Shown here piece after piece: positions 57,095-63,397 of a stretch of DNA of 63,397 nt (its first letter is position 1; each line of letters opens with the position of its first letter). Origin of the DNA: Herbaspirillum sp. ASV7 (lineage in GTDB: Bacteria > Pseudomonadota > Gammaproteobacteria > Burkholderiales > Burkholderiaceae_D); contig NZ_JAELUH010000029.1 in assembly GCF_016429215.1 (NCBI RefSeq), positions 1-63,397 of the forward strand, in the 5' to 3' direction. Below the pieces are notes generated by a model that was given only the letters and a program-made list of their open reading frames with translations, had not been told where the DNA came from and did no database searches. The translations under genes were made by a program, and so were the position numbers.

Positions 57095-58327
57095 ATGACA
57101 AAAGACGCAAAGAATCTGATCGTCGGTCTCGACATCGGCACCGCCAAGGTGGTGGCGGTGGTCGCCGAGGTGTTGCCCGACGGCCGCCATGAGGTCATCG
57201 GCCTGGGGCAGGCCGACTCCAAGGGGCTCAAGAAGGGGGTGGTGGTCAACATCGAGGCCACCGTCGAATCCATCCAGCGCGCCCTGGAAGAGGCCGAGCT
57301 GATGGCCGACTGCAAGATCCGCAATGTCTATACCGGCATTGCCGGCAGCCACATCCGCAGCTTCAACTCCAGCGGCATGGTGGCCATCAAGGACAAGGAA
57401 GTCACGGCCGCCGACGTCTCGCGCGTGATCGAGACCGCCAAGGCGGTCAACATCCCGACCGACCAGCAGCTGCTGCATACGGTGCCGCAGGAATTCATCG
57501 TCGACAACCAGGAAGACGTGCGCGAGCCCATCGGCATGAGCGGCATCCGCCTGGAAGTGAAGGTACATATCGTCACTGGTGCGGTGTCGGCGGTACAGAA
57601 CATCGTCAAGTGCGTGCGTCGCTGCGGTCTGGAAGTGTCGGACCTGATCCTGCAACCGATGGCCTCGGCCGACTCGGTGCTGACCACCGACGAGCGCGAG
57701 CTGGGCGTGGTGCTGGTCGATATCGGTGGCGGCACCACCGACGTGGCCGTGTTCACCGAAGGCGCGATCCGCCATACGGCCGTGATCCCGATTGCCGGTG
57801 ACCAGATCACCAACGACATCGCCATGGCCCTGCGCACGCCCACGCTGGAGGCCGAAGAGATCAAGCTGCGCTACGGCGTGGCCAAGCAGATCCTGGCCGA
57901 TCCGACCGAGACGCTGGAAGTGCCGGGCCTGGGTGACCGCAATCCGCGCACCCTGTCGCGCCAGGCGCTGGCGGCCGTCATCGAGCCGCGCGTGGAAGAA
58001 CTGTTTGCGCTGGTGCACCAGGTGGTGCGCGAGTCGGGCTACGAAGAAGTGCTGTCCTCGGGCATCGTCCTCACCGGCGGCTCGGCGATGATGCCCGGCA
58101 TGACCGAACTGGCCGAGGATATCTTCTTGAAGCCGGCGCGCCTGGGCACGCCCGAATACAGCGGCCAGCTGGCCGACGTGGTGCGCAGCCCGCGCTACGC
58201 CACCGTGCTGGGCCTGCTGCAGGAAGCCAAGAAGCAGTACCTGCGCGGTTACATCGTGACCCGCCAGGAAGGTTCGGTGAAGGCGGTGTGGCAGCGCATG
58301 AAGGAATGGTTCCTGGGGAATTTCTAA
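57095..58327 (+). CDS. ftsA: Cell division actin-like protein FtsA
   Basis: The 410-residue actin-fold protein anchors FtsZ to the membrane and activates the divisome. It shows the phosphate-1 loop VGLDIGTAKV, the phosphate-2 DIGGGTTD, and adenosine motif GIVLTGGSAMMPG. The C-terminal end VWQRMKEWFLGNF is the amphipathic membrane-targeting helix. It follows ftsQ by ten bases. Confidence 0.96.
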   Translation: MTKDAKNLIVGLDIGTAKVVAVVAEVLPDGRHEVIGLGQADSKGLKKGVVVNIEATVESIQRALEEAELMADCKIRNVYTGIAGSHIRSFNSSGMVAIKDKEVTAADVSRVIETAKAVNIPTDQQLLHTVPQEFIVDNQEDVREPIGMSGIRLEVKVHIVTGAVSAVQNIVKCVRRCGLEVSDLILQPMASADSVLTTDERELGVVLVDIGGGTTDVAVFTEGAIRHTAVIPIAGDQITNDIAMALRTPTLEAEEIKLRYGVAKQILADPTETLEVPGLGDRNPRTLSRQALAAVIEPRVEELFALVHQVVRESGYEEVLSSGIVLTGGSAMMPGMTELAEDIFLKPARLGTPEYSGQLADVVRSPRYATVLGLLQEAKKQYLRGYIVTRQEGSVKAVWQRMKEWFLGNF

Positions 58328-58612
58328 GGATCAGGTGGCGGCGTCGTGAGACGCGATTGCATCAGGATGTAAGAGTTTTGGTAGTCCATGATTCATCGGC
58401 GGTAAGGTTCAGGCAGTAAAAAGATTTATAAAAAAAAGCAGCAAAAAAAAGGAACAGACTGCAGCAAAATTGCGGGATGGTTTTTTAGAATAGCGGTATC
58501 AACCCGGTTTGAACGGATAGTCGTCAGATCGCAGTGGTCAGTTGCTAGTCGTCACATCGCGTGATGCCTATCAACTGCCAGCTGCAGGACACATATATTT
58601 AAAGGAGTCATC
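58328..58612 (+). promoter_or_regulatory. ftsA-ftsZ intergenic region with phased A tracts
   Basis: This 285-base gap is much longer than others in the cluster and AT-rich. A tracts of five, eight and eight bases start at 58418, 58430 and 58443, nearly helically phased, which predicts DNA curvature. A TAGAAT hexamer at 58486-58491 could be the -10 of an additional ftsZ promoter, but the -35 is weak. No gene is present. Confidence 0.45.
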
Positions 58613-59803
58613 ATGGAAATCGATATGGTCGACAATGCTACGCTGGGGACGATCATCAAGGTCGTGGGCGTTGGCGGTGCGGGCGGCAATGCCGTGCAGC
58701 ACATGATCAACAAGGGCGTGTCCGGCGTGGAGTTCATCGCCGCCAACACGGATGCGCAGGCGCTCAAGCAGTCCAAGGCGCATAACGTCATCCAGATCGG
58801 TGACACCGGTCTGGGCGCTGGCATGCAGCCGGACGTCGGCCGCCGCCTGGCCGAGGAGACCCGTGCGCGCATTGAGGATTCGCTGCGCGGCGCGCACATG
58901 GTCTTCATCGCCGCCGGCATGGGCGGTGGCACCGGCACGGGTGCTGCACCCGTGGTGGCGCAGGTGGCCAAGTCGCTGGGCGCGCTGACCGTGGCCGTGG
59001 TCTCCAAGCCCTTCTCCTACGAAGGCCAGAAGTGCATGGACATCGCCGACGCCGGTCTGGAAGAGCTGACCCAGCACGTCGATTCGCTGATCATCATCCT
59101 GAACGAGAAGCTCGAGGAGATCTACGAAGACGACAGCATGATCGAATGGCTGTCCCACGCCGACGACGTCCTCAACAACGCCGTCGCCGGTATCGCCGAG
59201 ATCATCAATGTGCCCGGCCATATCAACGTCGACTTCAACGACGTCAAGACCATCATGGGCGAGCAGGGCAAGGCCATGATGGGTACGGCGACTGCGGCCG
59301 GCGTGGATCGCGCCCGCGTGGCCGCCGAGCAGGCCGTGGCCTCGCCGCTGCTGGATGGCATCGACCTGTCCGGCGCGCGCGGCGTGCTGGTCAACGTGAC
59401 CGCCAGCCGTGGCCTGAAGGGTAAGGAAATCAAGGAAGTGATGGCCACCGTGCGTGCCTTCGCTGCCCCTGACGCTTCCATCGCCCAGGGCATCGCCTAC
59501 GACGACAGCATGGGCGACGAGATCCGCGTCACCGTGGTGGCGACCGGCCTGGGCCGTGCCCGCAAGGCCGTGCAGCTGGTGCAGACCCCGGTCATGCGCA
59601 CCGGTACCCACAACGAGCCCCTGATGGCCACCGGCGCCATCGCCCAGCAAGGCGTGGCGCAAGCTGCTGCCCCTGCCTTTGGCGGCCTGAAGGCACCGGC
59701 CGTGTGGCGTCGCGAGTCGGCATCCGACACCGTGCGCGCCCTGGAAAAGAACGGCATGGAAACCTACGACATCCCGGCCTTCCTGCGCAAGCAGGCGGAC
59801 TGA
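58613..59803 (+). CDS. ftsZ: Cell division GTPase FtsZ
   Basis: The 396-residue tubulin homologue polymerises into the Z ring. The GTP-binding signature GGGTGTG is at 104-110, with GVGGAGGNAV near residue 18 and the catalytic T7 loop NVDFNDVKTIM. The disordered linker is short, and the C-terminal peptide DIPAFLRKQAD binds FtsA and ZipA. The ATG follows AAAGGAG. A strong terminator closes the dcw cluster 60 bases downstream. Confidence 0.97.
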   Translation: MEIDMVDNATLGTIIKVVGVGGAGGNAVQHMINKGVSGVEFIAANTDAQALKQSKAHNVIQIGDTGLGAGMQPDVGRRLAEETRARIEDSLRGAHMVFIAAGMGGGTGTGAAPVVAQVAKSLGALTVAVVSKPFSYEGQKCMDIADAGLEELTQHVDSLIIILNEKLEEIYEDDSMIEWLSHADDVLNNAVAGIAEIINVPGHINVDFNDVKTIMGEQGKAMMGTATAAGVDRARVAAEQAVASPLLDGIDLSGARGVLVNVTASRGLKGKEIKEVMATVRAFAAPDASIAQGIAYDDSMGDEIRVTVVATGLGRARKAVQLVQTPVMRTGTHNEPLMATGAIAQQGVAQAAAPAFGGLKAPAVWRRESASDTVRALEKNGMETYDIPAFLRKQAD

Positions 59804-59862
59804 GCTGTCGCCGCTGCCGGCCTGATGCCATCGCAGCAGGCCGGCCGGTTCCGAGGCATACT

Positions 59863-59891
59863 AACGCCGCGCCTGGTGCGCGGCGTTTTTT
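59863..59891 (+). terminator. Rho-independent terminator after ftsZ
   Basis: AACGCCGCGC at 59863-59872 pairs perfectly with GCGCGGCGTT at 59878-59887 around a CTGGT loop and runs into six T residues. It separates the dcw cluster from the peroxiredoxin gene. Confidence 0.92.
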
Positions 59892-59983
59892 CGTGCGCCG
59901 CGCGTGGGCAACTCATCTGTCCGACCGATCAATCGGGCCAGATTCATCACTAGATCACTTATACAACCAGACGAGGAAACACC

Positions 59984-60490
<507 letters not shown>

Positions 60491-60514
60491 GCAGGATTTC
60501 CTGGCACCACGAAG

Positions 60515-60540
60515 ACGGCATGCTGCGGCATGCCGTTTTT
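60515..60540 (+). terminator. Rho-independent terminator after the peroxiredoxin gene
   Basis: ACGGCATGC at 60515-60523 pairs with GCATGCCGT at 60528-60536 around a TGCG loop, followed by a T run. It lies 24 bases past the stop codon. Confidence 0.9.
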
Positions 60541-60660
60541 CTTTCCGGAAATGATTTACACCTGCGCTTGGCCGCCTGACATGTGCCTGACGGGCTTTAC
60601 AGACGGGAACGATTTGCAACAACTCTCCCACCCGCCGGGGCGGGGCAGGGGCATCTTGGC

Positions 60661-60666
60661 TATAAT
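60661..60666 (+). promoter_or_regulatory. Consensus -10 element immediately upstream of lpxC
   Basis: A perfect TATAAT ends seven bases before the lpxC ATG, which would place transcription start at or within one or two bases of the start codon. No Shine-Dalgarno sequence lies between. The -35 region is GC-rich and unlike consensus. Confidence 0.55.
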
Positions 60667-60672
60667 GACCGG

Positions 60673-61608
60673 ATGTTGAAACAGCGCACAATCAAGAATC
60701 TGGTCAAGACCACCGGCGTGGGACTGCACTCCGGGACCAAGGTCGAGCTCACCCTGCGTCCGGCAGCGCCTGACACCGGCATCATCTTCCGTCGCGTGGA
60801 TCTGGACCCCGTGGTCGAGCTGCCCATGATGGCCACCGGCGTGGGCGACACCCGCATGGCCTCGACCCTGACCAAGGATGGCGCCAAGGTCTCCACCGTC
60901 GAGCACCTGCTGTCGGCCTGCGCCGGCCTGGGCATCGACAACCTCTACATCGACCTGACCGCCGAGGAAATCCCCATCATGGATGGCTCGGCGTCCTCGT
61001 TCGTGTTCCTGCTGCAGCAAGCCGGCCTGCAGGAGCAGGAGGCGGCCAAGAAATTCATCCGCGTCAAGAAACCCGTGGAAGTGCGCGAAGGCAAGGGCGA
61101 CAAGGAGAAATGGGCGCGCCTGGAGCCCTACGACGGTTTCCGCCTCAAGTTCTTCATCGAATTCAATCATCCCGCCGTGGATGGCACCGGCCAGGTGGCC
61201 GAGGTTGACTTCGGCATCGACTCCTACGTCAAGGAAATCGCCCGCGCGCGTACCTTCGGCTTCATGCAGGACGTCGAAACCCTGCGCGGCATGGGCCTGG
61301 CGCGCGGCGGCTCGTTCGAGAACGCCATCGTCATGGATGAATACCGCATCCTCAACGCCGACGGCCTGCGCTACGACAACGAGTTCGTGCGTCACAAGAT
61401 CCTGGACGCCATCGGCGACCTCTACATCATCGGCCATCCGCTGCTGGCCAGCTATGATGCCCACAAGTCCGGTCATGGCCTCAACAACCTGCTGCTGCGC
61501 GAATTGCTGAGCCAGCCTGACGCCTACGAGGTGGTCAGCTTCGACAAGCTGGAGCAGGCGCCGCGTACCTACGTGATGCAGGCCAAGCAGGAGTGGGCGC
61601 TGAACTGA
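60673..61608 (+). CDS. lpxC: UDP-3-O-acyl-N-acetylglucosamine deacetylase
   Basis: The 311-residue zinc enzyme carries out the committed step of lipid A synthesis. Zinc ligands by alignment to E. coli are His78, His241 and Asp245, with catalytic Glu77 and His268 (in HKSGHG). The opening [21 protein letters not shown] is family-typical and fixes the start at 60673. It is separated from ftsZ by the peroxiredoxin gene and terminators on both sides, so it is a separate unit. A strong terminator follows. Confidence 0.96.
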   Translation: MLKQRTIKNLVKTTGVGLHSGTKVELTLRPAAPDTGIIFRRVDLDPVVELPMMATGVGDTRMASTLTKDGAKVSTVEHLLSACAGLGIDNLYIDLTAEEIPIMDGSASSFVFLLQQAGLQEQEAAKKFIRVKKPVEVREGKGDKEKWARLEPYDGFRLKFFIEFNHPAVDGTGQVAEVDFGIDSYVKEIARARTFGFMQDVETLRGMGLARGGSFENAIVMDEYRILNADGLRYDNEFVRHKILDAIGDLYIIGHPLLASYDAHKSGHGLNNLLLRELLSQPDAYEVVSFDKLEQAPRTYVMQAKQEWALN

Positions 61609-61661
61609 ACGCAGGATCGCTCCGCCGCTCCAGGCTTGCCATCGATACCGATCGATCGTCA

Positions 61662-61698
61662 GCAAACGCCCCGGCCGAACACCGGGGCGTTTGCTTTT
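61662..61698 (+). terminator. Rho-independent terminator after lpxC
   Basis: GCAAACGCCCCGG at 61662-61674 pairs perfectly over 13 bases with CCGGGGCGTTTGC at 61682-61694 around a CCGAACA loop, followed by TTTT. Confidence 0.92.
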
Positions 61699-61754
61699 GA
61701 ACACGACAAAAGAGGTAAATTTTTTACGGGAAAACAGAAAACGCCGAAAATTTT

Positions 61755-62309
61755 CTATTTTCCCTCGGGAAATGCTTGACCTTCTTTCAACTGTTCCGCC
61801 GACGCACGGGCCTGGCGTCGCCGTAGCATGCTGTCGATGGCATCCTTGAGACCCTGGCTGCGCGGGTCGCTGGCCAGCGTCGAGCTGAGTTCGGCGAAGG
61901 AAGAGAGGGCATTGTCGGTCAATTCCAGGACCCGCTTCGGTGCCGGTGGAGGGGTAATCTTGCCAACTTGCACTTTGATTCGGATTGAATTAACCTGCCA
62001 TCCGTCCTTCTGAAGGCGGTCCTGCAGCCTGGGGGCTTGTTGTTTGAGCCGGGCCGCCATGGCGGCATTGGGCGCACTCATGACCAATACGCCAGCTTCG
62101 AAGTGCAGGATCTGGCAAGCATCAAACATCGCCGGCAAGGCTGCCGCCACCGACTGCTGCAGCTTGCCCATGCGAGCCAGGGCGGGCAGCAGCGCCGCCA
62201 TCGTCGAATTCGACTGCAAGAAATCCGCAGCTCCCTTGGTGCTCCTCGCCATGCGTTGGGCACTCGTGAGAGCAGGCCGATAAGGGGTGAACGTAGATGC
62301 GTACTTCAT
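61755..62309 (-). CDS. DUF721 (DciA-like) protein
   Basis: The 184-residue protein matches DUF721 in its central region, with conserved patterns around AMFDACQILHFEAGVLVMSAPNAA and LKQQAPRLQDRL. DciA proteins of this family load the replicative helicase DnaB in bacteria lacking DnaC. It is divergent from the M23 peptidase gene and convergent with lpxC. The N-terminal 30 residues are basic and the C terminus is helical and charged. Assignment to DciA is by family size and context. Confidence 0.78.
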   Translation of the reverse strand: MKYASTFTPYRPALTSAQRMARSTKGAADFLQSNSTMAALLPALARMGKLQQSVAAALPAMFDACQILHFEAGVLVMSAPNAAMAARLKQQAPRLQDRLQKDGWQVNSIRIKVQVGKITPPPAPKRVLELTDNALSSFAELSSTLASDPRSQGLKDAIDSMLRRRQARASAEQLKEGQAFPEGK

Positions 62310-62362
62310 CTTTAAACCTTATCACATCCGGTGGATGACCGGCCGCAGACCAAGGAGCAAAG

Positions 62363-63340
62363 ATGCAAATTATCCTGTTGCACCCCCGATTCACCAAGGC
62401 ACGCTCGGTCACGCTGGGCACGCGCCACCTGATGATCCTGATGTTGCTGCTGGGGTTGGTCATCGTCGGCAGTTCGATGCTGATTTCCTACCTGCTGCTG
62501 CGCCAGGCGGGTGACCCCGACGCCTCGCCCATGTTGCACAAGCTGGCCGTGGCCATGAGCCAGGAAGAAGACGACCGCAAGGAAAAATACCTCAAGGAAA
62601 ACCTGGCCATGATGGCCGTCAAGGTCGGCGAGATGCAGGCCCAGATGATGCGCCTGGATGCGCTGGGCGAGCGGGTGCAGGGCCTGGCCGGCATCCGCCC
62701 GGAAGAATTCAATTTCAAGGAATCCCCGGGGCGTGGTGGCGCCGAAGTCTCCAGCCTGGCCGGCCCCGGACGTGATGTCAGCATGGATGAGCTGCGCCGC
62801 ATGCTGGACAACCTGGTCGTGGATGCAGGCCATCGTACCGACTACCTCAACGCCGTCGAATCCACCCTGATGGGTGACAAGATCAAGTCACGCCTGCTGC
62901 CGACCAACCAGCCGGTCAATGTGGCCTACAATTCCTCCAGCTTCGGCTGGCGCCTGGATCCTTTCACCGGCCACAATGCCTTCCATGAAGGCCTGGATTT
63001 CCCGGCGCCGGTGGGTACCCGCATCGTCGCCGCCGCCGCCGGCGTGGTGATTGCCTCGGAATATCATTATCAGTTCGGCAACATGCTGGAAATCGACCAC
63101 GGCAACAACATCATCACCCGCTATGCCCACGCCTCGCGCCTGTATGTGAAGGTGGGGGACATCGTCAAGCGCGGCCAGCATGTGGCCGATGTCGGCTCCA
63201 CCGGCCGTTCTACCGGTTCCCACCTGCACTTCGAGGTGCGCATTCGCGGCATCGCCCAGGATCCGCGCAAGTTCCTGGCCCTGGGCGCCACCGGGGGCAA
63301 CCAGCCCAAGCAGATGCCGGTCTTCGTGGCTGGCCGCTGA
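62363..63340 (+). CDS. M23 family metallopeptidase with membrane anchor
   Basis: The 325-residue protein has a short cytoplasmic start, a transmembrane segment (about residues 24-47), a helical or coiled-coil periplasmic part, and a C-terminal LytM domain from ~195. The zinc-binding motifs are complete: His208-x3-Asp212 (HEGLD) and His287-x-His289 (HLHFE). It is therefore expected to be an active peptidoglycan endopeptidase rather than an inactive EnvC/NlpD-type regulator. In Burkholderiales such a gene often lies just before secA, which would begin beyond the window. Confidence 0.9.
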   Translation: MQIILLHPRFTKARSVTLGTRHLMILMLLLGLVIVGSSMLISYLLLRQAGDPDASPMLHKLAVAMSQEEDDRKEKYLKENLAMMAVKVGEMQAQMMRLDALGERVQGLAGIRPEEFNFKESPGRGGAEVSSLAGPGRDVSMDELRRMLDNLVVDAGHRTDYLNAVESTLMGDKIKSRLLPTNQPVNVAYNSSSFGWRLDPFTGHNAFHEGLDFPAPVGTRIVAAAAGVVIASEYHYQFGNMLEIDHGNNIITRYAHASRLYVKVGDIVKRGQHVADVGSTGRSTGSHLHFEVRIRGIAQDPRKFLALGATGGNQPKQMPVFVAGR

Positions 63341-63397
63341 GCTCAGCCGCTCTCGCCGCCGGTATTTGCGCCGGTGCCGCATTTTTGCCATTGAAAC

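Noticed and set aside
63350..63380. Hairpin plus T run at the right edge as a terminator after the M23 peptidase
   Set aside because: The CCGG pairing is short and the T run is separated from it, so evidence is too weak at the window edge.

Overview
The window is a GC-rich chromosomal segment of a betaproteobacterium, most likely Herbaspirillum (Oxalobacteraceae), close to H. seropedicae. Three things point there. A complete dcw cluster in Burkholderiales order is followed by a peroxiredoxin and lpxC. A ten-gene operon with a divergent NodD-like LysR regulator matches the naringenin-degradation fde locus described in H. seropedicae. An RND efflux operon has the llpE-ceoA-ceoB-opcM arrangement known from Burkholderia. 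Species assignment and most gene symbols rest on memory of these families, not on database searches.

Layout. 1-7.7 kb is a two-partner secretion region: a truncated FHA/CdiA-like TpsA gene runs off the left edge, and divergent to it lie a TpsB transporter, a second TpsA exoprotein and a FecR-domain periplasmic protein. 7.8-14 kb holds a metallo-beta-lactamase-fold phosphodiesterase, a GAF/HD-GYP cyclic-di-GMP phosphodiesterase behind a 24-codon overlapping leader ORF, a membrane-anchored ClpP-like protein and a SulP transporter. 14-24.4 kb is fdeR and fdeA-J: outer-membrane channel, C-C hydrolase, extradiol dioxygenase, Rieske ferredoxin, flavin monooxygenase, MFS carrier, cyclase-family hydrolase, cupin, FAH-family hydrolase and SDR. 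A nod-box-like element lies in the fdeR-fdeA gap. 24.5-33.5 kb has a DUF1993 gene and the RND pump operon with its divergent LysR regulator.

33.8-40.2 kb is a mixed set: AraC regulator, aldo-keto reductase, a decayed parDE toxin-antitoxin scar (frameshifted antitoxin, toxin reduced to about nine codons), HpcH/HpaI aldolase, D-amino acid dehydrogenase, RNase P RNA and a hydroxyisobutyryl-CoA hydrolase-like protein. 40.5-41.6 kb holds the HU gene with tandem 3' hairpins and an AT-rich gap containing a possible 36-aa gene and the MraZ operator. 41.66-59.8 kb is mraZ-rsmH-ftsL-ftsI-murE-murF-mraY-murD-ftsW-murG-murC-ddlB-ftsQ-ftsA-ftsZ. Most neighbours overlap by 1-4 bases, as expected for a translationally coupled cell-wall and division operon. 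The remainder is a Prx5-type peroxiredoxin, lpxC, a DciA-like DUF721 protein and an M23 peptidase.

The most unusual items are: a roughly 190-residue acidic, Ala/Glu-rich insertion splitting the central domain of MurD; a nod-box-like element upstream of a flavonoid-catabolic operon; an LlpE-type hydrolase with Asp where the nucleophilic Ser is expected; the parDE scar; helically phased TGAC repeats between the two secretion loci; and a perfect -10 hexamer seven bases before the lpxC start codon, suggesting a leaderless message. No tRNA gene, insertion sequence or CRISPR array was seen.
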